The translations under genes were made by a program, and so were the position numbers. Positions 35,648 to 46,862 of a stretch of DNA of 54,865 nucleotides are shown here, one piece after another. Each line of letters starts with the position of its first letter. The stretch's first letter is position 1. The notes under the pieces are model-generated. The model was not told the DNA's origin. It did no database searches and saw only the letters and a program-made list of their open reading frames with translations. The stretch is from NCBI GenBank assembly GCA_030037705.1, contig JASHQE010000140.1:1-54865 (forward strand). Reading direction: 5' to 3'. Origin of the DNA: Acidobacteriaceae bacterium. GTDB lineage: Bacteria > Acidobacteriota > Terriglobia > Terriglobales > Acidobacteriaceae.

Positions 35648-35845
35648 GTTATGAACAACTTTCTTCAGCGGGGCATGGCTTCGCCGCCGGCACCACGAGC
35701 AAGCGTCCAGGACGCACACGCTCCGCCAGCACATGAATTCTCTCCCCGCCCCCGGCTATAGCCGATGCCGCATCGGAATAATTTTGCACTGCGCTCTTGA
35801 CGATCCATGGTCGAGCGTCTACCATCAATTTCCATTGAGGGTCGA

Positions 35846-36208
35846 ATGTCTTCCATGAAGCAGAGACAGCAACGAGCCAACTTGCTCCAGGGCACCTTGG
35901 ACATGCTCATCCTGCGGACACTTCTCTACGGTCCCGCTCATGGGCACCAGATCGGCAAGCACATTCAGCGGACCACGAACGATTTTCTGCAGATGCAGCA
36001 CGGTTCGCTGTACCCTGCACTGCATCGCTTGGAGCGGCGAGGATGGGTCGCCTCCAAATGGGAGACAGCTCCGGACCGCAACCGGGAATTCAAGTATTAC
36101 CGGTTGACCGAGAAGGGCAAAAAGCAGCTCGTCGTCGAAGAATCGCAATGGAAGCAGATGGCCGAAGCGGTAGCACGTGTGCTGTGGCCGACTGCCGAGG
36201 AGAGCTGA
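35846..36208 (+). CDS. PadR-family transcriptional regulator
   Basis: A 120-residue winged-helix regulator. The PadR core is visible: LQGTLDMLILRTLLYGPAHG, then MQHGSLYPALHRLERRGWV and YYRLTEKGKKQL. ATG 35846 with GAGGG just upstream is preferred over 35807. It is followed after one base by the large permease gene, so it presumably represses that operon; PadR-ADOP pairs are a standard acidobacterial arrangement. The ligand is not predictable. Confidence 0.95.
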   Translation: MSSMKQRQQRANLLQGTLDMLILRTLLYGPAHGHQIGKHIQRTTNDFLQMQHGSLYPALHRLERRGWVASKWETAPDRNREFKYYRLTEKGKKQLVVEESQWKQMAEAVARVLWPTAEES

Positions 36209-36209
36209 G

Positions 36210-38951
36210 ATGCGTTGGTGGCAGATCAGAAGGCGAGATGCGGACCTGGAGCGCGAGCTGCGGTCTGATCTGGAATTGGAAGAGGAAGAGCAGCGTGAAA
36301 ACGGTCTTTCGCCGGAAGATGCGCGCTATGCCGCCCTACGCGCGTTTGGAAACACGGCGCTGATCCGAGAGCAGACGCATGCTGTCTGGTCCTGGCGTTG
36401 GCTCGAGTCCCTCGCGCGCGATCTGCACTACTCGCTGCGCAGACTGCGTAACGCGCCGGGATTCACGTGCGTCGTGGTGCTCACACTCGCGCTTGGCATT
36501 GGCGCTAACACGGCTATCTTCACGTTGGTTCAAAGCATTTTGTTGCGTTCACTGCCTGTTGCGGACCCTGCGCGTCTCTATCGCATCGGCGATCGTACCC
36601 ACTGCTGCTATTTCAGTAGTTTCGAAAGCGATGATGGAGACTTCGATCTCTTTTCCTACGATCTTTTTCGTCGATTTCAGCAGGCGGCGCCTGAGTTTGA
36701 GCAACTGGCGGCGGTGCAGGCTGGCGGCGGAGGCTTCAGTGTCCGGTGGGGAGCCACACCTGCCCAGGAGTTGCGCGCCGAATATGTCTCGGGAAACTAT
36801 TTCACAACTCTCGGCTTGGGCGCCTATGCCGGTCGGCCGCTTTCGCCGGATGACGACCGGATTGGCGCCGCGCCAGTCGTCGTAGTGAGCTATCAGGCTT
36901 GGCAGAAAGAGTTCGGCGGAAATCCCGGAATCGTGGGCTCTACTTTGTATATCGAACAACACGCATTTATGGTTGCAGGCATAGCACCCCCGGGATTCTA
37001 CGGCGATCGAATAACACCATTTCCGCCCGACATCTGGCTGCCGCTGGCCTGCGAACCAGTTTTGGAAGGAGCCAATTCTTCCCTGTTGCAGCCAGACACC
37101 GCCTGGCTCTATGCGATCGGCCGGTTACGATCGAACGTGAACCTTGGCTCGCTGCAGACCAAGCTCTCCGGAGTGCTGCAGCGATGGATGGCCACACGCC
37201 CCGCGCTCACCGATCGTGGCGGCGCGGCGGAGATTCCCAGACAGCACGTGGTCCTCTCCGCCGCCGGCGGAGGCATCCAAAAAGTTCAGCAGCAGACCGG
37301 AACAGGGCTGCGGCTGCTTATGCTTCTCTCCAGCGTTGTGCTGCTCATCGCGTGCGCGAACATTGCCAACCTGTTACTGGTGCGGAGCATGGCCCAGCGA
37401 ACGGAGATTGCGGTCCGCATGGGACTGGGCGCAACGCGCGGCCGGATTATCCAGCAGATTCTTACGGAAAGCTTGATCCTGAGTACGCTCGGGGGAGCAA
37501 GCGGTTTGGCAATCGCATTCCTGAGCTCCCATGCCATTCTCGCTCTTGCATTTCCCTTTTCACAAAACATGCCTATCTCTGCCGGTCTATCGTGGCCAGC
37601 GCTGATCTTTGCGTTTCTGGTCTCGCTTTTGACGGGAGTGTTGTTTGCGGCGGCGCCGGCATGGATCTCTTCCGGCACGCAACCCGCGGAGGCTTCCCGC
37701 GGAAGCAACAGCTTGTCGCGTGATCGCGCCTCTATTCCGCAGCGCCTGTTGCTGATCCTTCAGCTTGCACTCTCGATTGTGCTCGTGGCCAGCGCATTTT
37801 TGACCACGCGATCGCTTTACAACCTGGAGCGCCAGCAACTGGGCGTCGAAACCGCCGATCGATATATGGTGCAAATCGATTTGAACGGCGCCGGCTATAC
37901 AAGCGACCGGCTCCAGACCGTATATCGAGAGATGGAGGACCGTTTGTCCGCGCTCCCGGGAGTCGCCAGAGTCAGTTTCGCGCGCTATCTTCCGCTGGAG
38001 GGCAATGAGTGGGGATCGTGTGTCATCCTGCAGGGCCATCCGGTGCCCGGGCCGAAAGACAATTGTTTTTCTGACTGGAATCGCGTAAGCGCGAAGTTCC
38101 TCGATTCAGTTGGCGTGCCCATGGTTCGCGGACGCGGATTCACGCCGGACGATGAAAACGGTCCACACCCGGTCGCCCTGGTCAACCAGGCTTTTGTGAA
38201 GCGATTTTTTCTCCATCATGATCCATTGGGTCAGCACTTCGGAATCAACGGACCGGAGTATTCAGGTGCATTCCAGATCGTGGGTGTCTTTGCCGACTTT
38301 AAATTGAGTGATGCGCGTGGAGAGGTGCGGCCGCTCTTTCTTCGGCCGCTCGGTCAGAGATACCTGGGATATAAGGACACAAGCCTGCAAGCGGCCGAAA
38401 CCAGTTCTATTTACCTCAACCGCATGGTTCTTCAATTCAATCGTCCGCAACCGGATACCGAAAAATTGGTCCGGAATGTGCTGGAGAAGATCGATCCGAA
38501 TATACCCGTCCTACGCGTTCTGCCATACCCATACGTCGTAGCAAGCAACTTTAGCCAGGAACGACTGCTTGCCCGGCTGACAGAGGCGTTCGGGATTCTC
38601 GCCTTGATGCTTGCGTCTGTTGGGCTCTACGGAGTGATATCGTATGTTGCGGCGCGGCGCACAAGCGAAATCGGCATTCGCATGGCATTGGGGGCCTCGC
38701 GCGCAAAGATCATTGCGCTGATGCTGCGGAGCGCGTGCCTGCAGGTTATTGCGGGCCTTGCGATTGGCATCCCCGCCGGGCTGTTTGCCGGCCGCACGAT
38801 GACGCGTCTGCTGTACGAAGTGAGCGGAAACGATCCGCTTACTTTTCTTGGCGCAACGGCAGTGCTCGGCGCCTGCGTAACCGTTGCTGCGCTTGTTCCC
38901 GCTATTCGGGCCGCCTCCGTGAACCCGATGCGAGCTCTGCGCACCGAATGA
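36210..38951 (+). CDS. ADOP-type duplicated orphan permease (MacB/FtsX family)
   Basis: A 913-residue membrane protein. A charged cytoplasmic N-terminal region (RRRDADLERELRSDLELE) is followed by the first permease half: one helix (FTCVVVLTLALGIGANTAIF), a large periplasmic MacB-like domain (residues about 110-370) and three helices (RLLMLLSSVVLLIACANIAN). A second half repeats the pattern and ends ARRTSEIGIRMALGASRAKI with NPMRALRTE. The duplicated FtsX architecture without a fused or adjacent ATPase is the hallmark of the acidobacterial duplicated orphan permeases. The substrate is unknown; extrusion of amphipathic compounds or lipoproteins is the general guess. A purine-rich ribosome binding site overlaps the end of the PadR gene. 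Confidence 0.95.
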   Translation: MRWWQIRRRDADLERELRSDLELEEEEQRENGLSPEDARYAALRAFGNTALIREQTHAVWSWRWLESLARDLHYSLRRLRNAPGFTCVVVLTLALGIGANTAIFTLVQSILLRSLPVADPARLYRIGDRTHCCYFSSFESDDGDFDLFSYDLFRRFQQAAPEFEQLAAVQAGGGGFSVRWGATPAQELRAEYVSGNYFTTLGLGAYAGRPLSPDDDRIGAAPVVVVSYQAWQKEFGGNPGIVGSTLYIEQHAFMVAGIAPPGFYGDRITPFPPDIWLPLACEPVLEGANSSLLQPDTAWLYAIGRLRSNVNLGSLQTKLSGVLQRWMATRPALTDRGGAAEIPRQHVVLSAAGGGIQKVQQQTGTGLRLLMLLSSVVLLIACANIANLLLVRSMAQRTEIAVRMGLGATRGRIIQQILTESLILSTLGGASGLAIAFLSSHAILALAFPFSQNMPISAGLSWPALIFAFLVSLLTGVLFAAAPAWISSGTQPAEASRGSNSLSRDRASIPQRLLLILQLALSIVLVASAFLTTRSLYNLERQQLGVETADRYMVQIDLNGAGYTSDRLQTVYREMEDRLSALPGVARVSFARYLPLEGNEWGSCVILQGHPVPGPKDNCFSDWNRVSAKFLDSVGVPMVRGRGFTPDDENGPHPVALVNQAFVKRFFLHHDPLGQHFGINGPEYSGAFQIVGVFADFKLSDARGEVRPLFLRPLGQRYLGYKDTSLQAAETSSIYLNRMVLQFNRPQPDTEKLVRNVLEKIDPNIPVLRVLPYPYVVASNFSQERLLARLTEAFGILALMLASVGLYGVISYVAARRTSEIGIRMALGASRAKIIALMLRSACLQVIAGLAIGIPAGLFAGRTMTRLLYEVSGNDPLTFLGATAVLGACVTVAALVPAIRAASVNPMRALRTE

Positions 38952-39022
38952 CCCAGGACATATCCGGTTGTTACTGCATCGGATGGAAGGCTCGCTCGGC
39001 TTGTGCTGGCGGAGCAGCCAAG

Positions 39023-40945
39023 TCAGTACATATTCTTCGTCAGATCTGCCAGGATCGGGCTTGAGTCGATTTTTTCGATCGGATATCCGCCGGCAAGAAG
39101 TTTGGCAATCCAACCGAGGGCAGCCTTGCGGTAACCAAGAGCGGCTTCGGTCTCTGCAGCGCTCATCTGAACATGGGTATCATCCGGAGCAAGCGAGAGG
39201 GCGCGTGTTATCAGCGTCTGCGCCTCGTGCCGTCCTTCGGGCTGCGCGGCGAGGATGGCTGCAAGATCAGACAAAATGACCGGATCGTTTGGATGTGGCT
39301 TCAGCGCCTGCCGGCAAAGGCGTGTAGCACGCGCATACGCGTCCGGGGCTTTGTCCTTCTCTTCCGGAATCCGTGCGTACGCAGCGGCCAAGTTCACCCA
39401 AACGTGATAATCGGAAGTGTTGAAGTCCAGCGCCTTCAAATAATCTTCAGCCGCCTCCCGATCGTGCTGCTGTTTCAGTTCGAGATCTCCCAGATTGTTC
39501 CAGGCGGAAAAAGACGGGGAGAGACGGATGGACTCATCGAGCACACGGCGGCTTTCCGCGAGCGAATTGGTGTGCGAAAGCGCCGCACCCAGGTCGCTCA
39601 GAATTGCGGGATCCTGGGGCGCAAGGTTGAGCGCCAAGCGAAAATTGTTAACCGCTGCAGCATAATTGCCGCGATTCAGCTCAAATTTTGCCAATTGATC
39701 GTAGGGGTCCACTAAATTCGGGTGCAATGCAATGTCGCTGCGCCAGGCCTCCTCGGCTTTGTCGGTGAGGCCCATGGCGGCATAGGCCTGCGCCAGTCCG
39801 TGATAAGCATCATCGTCGCTTGGATCGATAGACAAAGCCTGCTCGAACTCCGAAACCGCTTCCGGATAGCGCTCTTGCAGGAGGCGCACCCGTCCCAGAG
39901 CAAGCGGAACGCCAGGCAGCGGAGCGGGCTGCCGCATATGGAGCCATGCGAAAACTCCGCCGATCACGAGTAATATTGCAGCAAAACCGGCGAGAAGCCA
40001 TCGGATCTCGATGGCCGGCTGCTTTTCGCCTTCATCTATGTCATCGAATGAGTCAAAGTTACCCTCATGCGCGGCAGCGTTTTTCTCTTCCGCACCAAAC
40101 AGCAACCTTCCTCTCTGTTCAAGCTCGAGATCACGAACGAAGTCGGCCGCATTCTGGTAACGCCGCTCGGGATTTCGCTCGAGCGCCTTCTTCACGATTT
40201 GATCCAGGCCTGGAGGAATGCCTTCGAAGGAGATCGGCTGATTGGCGAGAATCAAGGCCATGATTGCATTCGGGTCCGTACCGCGGAAGAGACGCCGCCC
40301 TTTCACCATTTCGTACAGGATCACACCCGCGGACCACAGGTCGGAGCGGCAGTCGGCCAGAGCACCGGCCGCACGTTCCGGAGACATGTAGGCGACCGTG
40401 CCTGGAATGGCGCCCGGCGAAAGGTCCGGGTTGCCATAAAACTTCGCCATTCCGAAATCGAGAATCTTGAGGACGCCGAGCGCGTTGAAGATAAGGTTTT
40501 CAGGCTTGACGTCACCGTGCACGATGCCGCGATTGTGAGCTTCAGAGAGGCCCTGCAACAATTGCAAGGCGATCGCCACGGCCTCATTCGGAGAGATTCG
40601 CTCGTGATCGATGCGCTTGGCCAGCGTGCGCCCCTCGTAAAAGGGCATCACCAGGAACACTCTTCCGTCACCGGTCTCTTCGAGCGCGTGCAGGACGCCG
40701 ATATTCGGGTGCTCAAGCATGGAGCAGGCACGCATTTCGCGCACAAAGCGCATCTTGGCCTCGTCGCCAGCCGTCAGCGAAGGCGGAAAAAACTTGAGCG
40801 CCACGGTGCGCTTCAGCTTCAGATCAATGGCGCGCGAGACCACTCCGAGGCCTCCCGCTCCGAGACGCTCGGTCACCTGATAGTGCAGGAGCGTTTGACC
40901 AACAAAGTCATTCTTTTTGTTCGAGGCGTCCAATTCCCCGGCCAA
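39023..40945 (-). CDS. Membrane-bound Ser/Thr protein kinase with periplasmic TPRs
   Basis: A 640-residue protein. The Hanks-type kinase domain (about 20-280) has the glycine loop GAGGLGVV, Lys51 (VALKFF), Glu70, the catalytic loop HGDVKPEN (Asp145, Asn150) and DFG at 163-165. The catalytic loop has HGD where most kinases have HRD, so activation-loop control may differ; all catalytic residues are retained. One helix (about 315-336) anchors it, and the C-terminal 300 residues are tetratricopeptide repeats, presumably outside the cytoplasm. The start is a TTG at 40945. It probably senses a partner protein through its TPRs. It is transcribed away from the galM gene and converges with the permease gene. 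Confidence 0.92.
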   Translation of the reverse strand: MAGELDASNKKNDFVGQTLLHYQVTERLGAGGLGVVSRAIDLKLKRTVALKFFPPSLTAGDEAKMRFVREMRACSMLEHPNIGVLHALEETGDGRVFLVMPFYEGRTLAKRIDHERISPNEAVAIALQLLQGLSEAHNRGIVHGDVKPENLIFNALGVLKILDFGMAKFYGNPDLSPGAIPGTVAYMSPERAAGALADCRSDLWSAGVILYEMVKGRRLFRGTDPNAIMALILANQPISFEGIPPGLDQIVKKALERNPERRYQNAADFVRDLELEQRGRLLFGAEEKNAAAHEGNFDSFDDIDEGEKQPAIEIRWLLAGFAAILLVIGGVFAWLHMRQPAPLPGVPLALGRVRLLQERYPEAVSEFEQALSIDPSDDDAYHGLAQAYAAMGLTDKAEEAWRSDIALHPNLVDPYDQLAKFELNRGNYAAAVNNFRLALNLAPQDPAILSDLGAALSHTNSLAESRRVLDESIRLSPSFSAWNNLGDLELKQQHDREAAEDYLKALDFNTSDYHVWVNLAAAYARIPEEKDKAPDAYARATRLCRQALKPHPNDPVILSDLAAILAAQPEGRHEAQTLITRALSLAPDDTHVQMSAAETEAALGYRKAALGWIAKLLAGGYPIEKIDSSPILADLTKNMY

Positions 40946-41255
40946 CTTTCATAGAAATCAGGACTGCACCGCTGCACCGTCCGGGCTAGTCGCGCACAGT
41001 TTACCGCAGAGAGCGCTGGTACCGGTATATCTCCATAGATTCCCCGGGATAGCACCTTAGATAGAAAGGCGAAGATTGGACTTATCCGCCGAGTTGTGCA
41101 AATAACCGAATTGCTGCGGCAAGCTGCGCCCGTTGGCCGCTTGCGCAGCCGAAGCGTCTTCTAGCCAAATGGCGCGGCTCGACCGCGATCTCCTGGCGGC
41201 CCGAACCGTTGGCGTAAAATAACACCGTCTCCGGAGCACTGCAGACACAATCGCT
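40946..41255. other. Divergent promoter region between kinase and aldose-epimerase genes
   Basis: This 310-base stretch holds no gene that I can support. It must contain the promoters of both flanking divergent genes. I see TTGGCG followed by TAAAATAAC just upstream of the galM gene but with the wrong spacing for a standard promoter, and no strong palindrome. Confidence 0.4.
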
Positions 41256-42404
41256 ATGAGATATTTGCGTCTTCGCTTCATCTTCGCGGCCCTGATAGCT
41301 CCGGGGTTGCTTCCGGCGGTATCCGCACAGTCCGTCACCGAGATCGGCGGTCAAAAGATCCTTGCTTTGCACCGCGCCGTCGTCAGCACAACCAAACCTG
41401 AGTTCACCGGCGTGACCATCCTGCCGGGCCGCGGGATGGAGATCCTGTATGTGACGGCCAACTTTCCGGGCAGAGGCGAAGTAAACGTACTCGCTTCACC
41501 GGATCTGGCCACTGCCGAGAACATGCTCGACGAGCAGGACACTGCCAATGGCGATCTGGGTTACCGGTTGGGAGCGGCGTTTCTTTGTCCTTACCCCAAC
41601 CGCATCCGGGGCAAGCTCTCCGCTGACGGCAAGACTCTGACCACGCAGTGGGAGGGCCATGTGCTCACGCTGCCGGCCAATAATATCGGCAAACTGCCAG
41701 GCGCGGAGCGCCATGCGATGCACGGGCTGATTCTGAAGGCGAAGACCGACGGTGTGCGCGTGAGCCAGATGCCTGGCGGCGAGCAGGTCACCGGGGTGAT
41801 CCATGCCGGCAACTTCGGCGGCCACTGGCTTTCAAAGACCGACTTGGTGGTGACGATTACGCTGACTGCGCAGGCTGTAGACGCCTCGATCGTGGCGCAC
41901 AACGTAGGCGCCGAGTCAGAGCCGATCGCCATTGCCTGGCATCCGTATTTCAATCTGCCTTCAGGCAATCGCGCCCAGGTCCGCGTCCACATTCCCGCTT
42001 CGACTGTCGCTCAGGTTGACAATTACGACAATGTCTTTCCTACCGGGAAACTGCTCCCCGTGGCCGGTACGCGCTTCGATCTGCGCGCACCCGGCGGCGT
42101 ACCGCTGGCCAACCACTTTTTCGACGACAACTGGAGCCACCTGGAGTGGAAGAACGGCGGCGCCAGCGTGCAGGTTATCGATCCGGCAGCGCGCTATGGC
42201 GTCGACATCGAGGGCCTTTCGCCGGAGATCAGCAGCATCCAGATGTATGCGCCGCCCGACAAGAACTTTGTGGCCATCGAGCACCAATACAATCTGGCCG
42301 ATCCGTTCGGCAAGGAATGGGGCTCGGCCAGCACCGGCATGGTCACGCTCGAACCCGGCCAGAGCACGCACTGGCATGTGCGTCTTCACCTTTTTGTGCC
42401 GTGA
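41256..42404 (+). CDS. galM: Exported aldose 1-epimerase (mutarotase)
   Basis: A 382-residue enzyme with a signal peptide (MRYLRLRFIFAALIAPGLLPAVSAQ). The mutarotase beta-sandwich follows, with PYPNRIRGK, HAMHGLI (substrate-binding histidine), AWHPYFNLPSG (catalytic-type histidine) and a C-terminal GLSPEISSIQMYAPP and IEHQ with the likely catalytic Glu. It interconverts alpha and beta anomers of hexoses such as galactose or glucose. Export suggests it acts on sugars released in the periplasm by enzymes such as the GH127 protein. The deaminase gene starts 73 bases downstream. Confidence 0.92.
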   Translation: MRYLRLRFIFAALIAPGLLPAVSAQSVTEIGGQKILALHRAVVSTTKPEFTGVTILPGRGMEILYVTANFPGRGEVNVLASPDLATAENMLDEQDTANGDLGYRLGAAFLCPYPNRIRGKLSADGKTLTTQWEGHVLTLPANNIGKLPGAERHAMHGLILKAKTDGVRVSQMPGGEQVTGVIHAGNFGGHWLSKTDLVVTITLTAQAVDASIVAHNVGAESEPIAIAWHPYFNLPSGNRAQVRVHIPASTVAQVDNYDNVFPTGKLLPVAGTRFDLRAPGGVPLANHFFDDNWSHLEWKNGGASVQVIDPAARYGVDIEGLSPEISSIQMYAPPDKNFVAIEHQYNLADPFGKEWGSASTGMVTLEPGQSTHWHVRLHLFVP

Positions 42405-42477
42405 CGCAAAGGAATGCACGCAGATCGAACGCGCGCCCTGTGCCATACTGAGGTTGTTCTCGATAGCACAGAGTCTG

Positions 42478-42957
42478 ATGCCCGGCACACCCAATCCGGA
42501 GTTCCTGCGTCGCGCGATTGCGCTGGCCACACAGAATGCTCTATCCGGCGCAGGCGGACCGTTTGCCGCGGTGATTGTGCGCGACGGCAGAATCGTGGGC
42601 GAAGGCGTGAATACCGTCACGGCAACGAACGATCCTACGGCGCATGGCGAGGTGAATGCGATTCGCGCGGCGGCCAAGGCGCTGGGCACATTCACCCTGG
42701 CCGGTTGCGCGCTCTACACAAGCTGCGAGCCCTGCCCCATGTGCCTGGCCGCTTCGTATTGGGCGCGGCTGGACGCAATCTACTATGGAGCGTGTGCGGC
42801 CGACGCGGCGCGTGCCGGGTTCGACGATGCGTTTCTTTACGGGGAGATGAAGAAGCCGGCTGCCGAGCGCACGCTGCCTTCTACGCAGCTTCTTGGGGAT
42901 GAAGCGTGGGCAAGCTTTGCGGCCTGGCTGGCTTCGCCGAACAAAATTGAATATTGA
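42478..42957 (+). CDS. guaD: Nucleoside/guanine deaminase-like zinc enzyme
   Basis: A 159-residue member of the cytidine deaminase superfamily. The zinc site is HGEVNAIRAA (with Glu as proton shuttle) and TSCEPCPMCLAA (PCxxC). The C-terminal segment (GFDDAFLYGEMKKPAAER) is as in Bacillus guanine deaminase, which converts guanine to xanthine. The sequence has HGE where HAE is usual. A tRNA adenosine deaminase (TadA) is less likely given the C-terminus. The ATG at 42478 fits the family length; it lacks a strong ribosome binding site. It may be co-transcribed with galM. Confidence 0.85.
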   Translation: MPGTPNPEFLRRAIALATQNALSGAGGPFAAVIVRDGRIVGEGVNTVTATNDPTAHGEVNAIRAAAKALGTFTLAGCALYTSCEPCPMCLAASYWARLDAIYYGACAADAARAGFDDAFLYGEMKKPAAERTLPSTQLLGDEAWASFAAWLASPNKIEY

Positions 42958-42987
42958 GGGATGGGTATCTGCCCCATTTTATGAGCC

Positions 42988-43034
42988 GGGTGCCCCAGAG
43001 CCTGCCCTGGGGCGCCCCTGTTGTGTCCTTTTTT
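42988..43034 (+). terminator. Strong hairpin between convergent guaD and pyrG
   Basis: GGGTGCCCCAG (42988-42998) pairs with CTGGGGCGCCC (43007-43017), an 11-bp stem with one G-T pair and an 8-base loop. A TTTTTT tract lies at 43029-43034, about 11 bases beyond the stem. It is probably a terminator for guaD. The displaced T-run makes efficiency uncertain. Confidence 0.6.
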
Positions 43035-43075
43035 GGCGAATCGATGCTTCAGCGAATCGATGGGGCGCGGTTTTC

Positions 43076-44922
<1,847 letters not shown>

Positions 44923-44993
44923 GTACAGTCTCATTTAATTCGAACTTTTTACAATTGATCCACTCACAATGGATCCACCCTGGGAGCAGTTCT

Positions 44994-46763
44994 GTGGTCA
45001 CTCGACGAGATTTTCTGCTGGGCGCGGCGGCAACGTCGTTTCTCGCCTTTCCGAAGTTCGCGGCTGCCGCCGATGGGGCGGCGCTTGCGCCCGTGCCTCC
45101 GCTTGATCCAAGCAAGATCAGGCCCTCTGATTTTTCCGACGCGGATCTCGACATGCCCTTTGCGCTCTCTCATTTCGCGCAGCTGGCGAACAGCATTGTC
45201 GTCGACGGGCCGGAGCGCGGATTCATTGACATCTCGGTCTGGCGCGGAACCAGCCAGCTTCACCCGTATAACGCGCGCATCATGGAGAGCATTCTGACGC
45301 TGGCGTGGTTCTACACCGCGCCGCAGAAGTGGAACCAGTACCGGGCGAATCCGGCGCTGCGCGCGCGGCTGGAACTGGCGATGGAATATTGGTGCAACCT
45401 GCAATCGCCCGACGGCAAGTTCAGCGAGTATGGACCGCAGCAATGGAACCTGGCCGCGACGGCCTTTGCCGTGAAGTTCATCTCCGAGGCGCTGCGGCTG
45501 CTTAAGAGCGGCCCACCGATTGCGGAGCCGATTCATCAGCGCACGATTGACGGCTGCCGCAAAGCGCTGCGCGCCACGCTGTACGATCCCGATCTGATGA
45601 GCCACGGCCGCAGCTATTCGAACCAATACACCAATATCTTTGCCGGGGGCGCGGCGTTCCTCGATCTCTATCCCGATGCGGAGCTCTCGGCGCGGCTGGC
45701 CGAGCGCGCTTCGATTCTGGGCACAGAGCTGCAAAGCCCGGCCGGCTACATGTACGAGAAGGACGGTCCTGATCTGGGCTACACGCTGAATACGCACCAC
45801 GAGAATCTGCAGATGGCGTATCACTACTGGCGCGGCACGCATCTGGGCGATCTGCTCGTCGAAGAGGAAGACCGGTTCAGCAAATGGCTCATGTATAACC
45901 TGCTGCCGGAGCCGGGGCAGGATTTCTTCGTCGCCAACCGCAGCATCGAGACGCGGCAGAGGCATGCGGTCTTCGCGCCCATCGACACGCCGCTCGCCGA
46001 CTGCTGCGCGATCATGCGCGCCTATGCCACGCCGCCGGAGCAGCGCGCAGCTCAGATTCGCGCTGCGCGCGAGAAGCTCGAAAAGGAATGGCCGCAGGTG
46101 GACCCGCTGGACGTAGGCGAGTTCGATGCACTGGGGCCATATCGCTTTTTGCAGCGCGCGCACTACAACTGGCATCCGGCGGACGAACAGATGGCTGACG
46201 CGCGCAAGCAGGTGCGCCCGCTTGCGGAGCAGTCGTTCATCGAGCAGCTCAAGGACACGCGAAAGCCGATCGTCTTCACTTACGTGCGCCGTCCCGGCTA
46301 CTACGCGGCCTTCGCTTCTGCGCCCGCGCCGGTTGTCGAGCAGCAGCGGCTGGGCCTCACTTTTATTTGGACGCCCGGTTACGGCGTCCTGCTGCAATCG
46401 CAGACCGGCGGGCGAGAGACGGCGTGGGGCACAGCGAGAAGCGAATCGGGCGGCGATTCGCTGCCGGTCGAAGCAGGCGGAATGGCCGCGGAATATAGTG
46501 ACGGCAATGCTACGGTTCGCTATCCGCTTGCGGACGGCGGGCAAAAAGGCGTTGTCTTTGCCGAGGACCGCATTCGTGTCTCGGTCGAGCAGGCGGGCGA
46601 CATCGTGGAGCGCGTTCCGGTATTCGATCCAAGGTGCGTAAGCTCGAATGCACAGATCGCGGTCACGCCGCAGGCCAATTCGCCCGTGCCAGGCAAAAGC
46701 TTTTCTGTTGTCGAGTTGCGCGCGACAGGAAAGCTGGAGTACGAGATCCGGCCCGTGGCATGA
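44994..46763 (+). CDS. TAT-exported helical protein of unknown activity (glycan-lyase-like fold suspected)
   Basis: A 589-residue protein starting at a GTG with GGGAG seven bases upstream. The N-terminus VTRRDFLLGAAATSFLAFPK is a clear twin-arginine signal. The mature part is rich in Trp, Tyr and His and looks all-helical for its first 330 residues (WNQYRANPALRARLELAMEY, YWCNLQSPDGKFSEYGPQQW, NTHHENLQMAYHYWRGTH). A beta-rich C-terminal part follows (GLTFIWTPGYGVLLQS). That order resembles alpha/alpha-toroid polysaccharide lyases and heparinase II/III-like enzymes, but no catalytic motif could be matched with confidence. It probably acts on a glycan in the periplasm. Confidence 0.7.
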   Translation: MVTRRDFLLGAAATSFLAFPKFAAAADGAALAPVPPLDPSKIRPSDFSDADLDMPFALSHFAQLANSIVVDGPERGFIDISVWRGTSQLHPYNARIMESILTLAWFYTAPQKWNQYRANPALRARLELAMEYWCNLQSPDGKFSEYGPQQWNLAATAFAVKFISEALRLLKSGPPIAEPIHQRTIDGCRKALRATLYDPDLMSHGRSYSNQYTNIFAGGAAFLDLYPDAELSARLAERASILGTELQSPAGYMYEKDGPDLGYTLNTHHENLQMAYHYWRGTHLGDLLVEEEDRFSKWLMYNLLPEPGQDFFVANRSIETRQRHAVFAPIDTPLADCCAIMRAYATPPEQRAAQIRAAREKLEKEWPQVDPLDVGEFDALGPYRFLQRAHYNWHPADEQMADARKQVRPLAEQSFIEQLKDTRKPIVFTYVRRPGYYAAFASAPAPVVEQQRLGLTFIWTPGYGVLLQSQTGGRETAWGTARSESGGDSLPVEAGGMAAEYSDGNATVRYPLADGGQKGVVFAEDRIRVSVEQAGDIVERVPVFDPRCVSSNAQIAVTPQANSPVPGKSFSVVELRATGKLEYEIRPVA

Positions 46764-46801
46764 CCAATTCTTGCGCAGCGTTGCATGCGCTCAAAAAGAA
46801 T

Positions 46802-46833
46802 GCCGCAGCCCTAAAAGGCTGCGGCAAAATTTT
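46802..46833. terminator. Bidirectional intrinsic terminator
   Basis: GCCGCAGCC (46802-46810), loop CTAAAA, GGCTGCGGC (46817-46825). It is followed by AAAATTTT on the plus strand, and on the minus strand by ATTCTTTTTG. It separates two convergent genes. Confidence 0.85.
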
Positions 46834-46862
46834 GAGCAAAACAGCAGACAGGTACGGCCTTG

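Noticed and set aside
44964..46544. Very long open frame antisense to the TAT-exported helical protein
   Set aside because: It is a shadow of the GC-rich plus-strand gene: low complexity, no family similarity and no ribosome binding site, while the plus frame has a TAT signal and normal composition.
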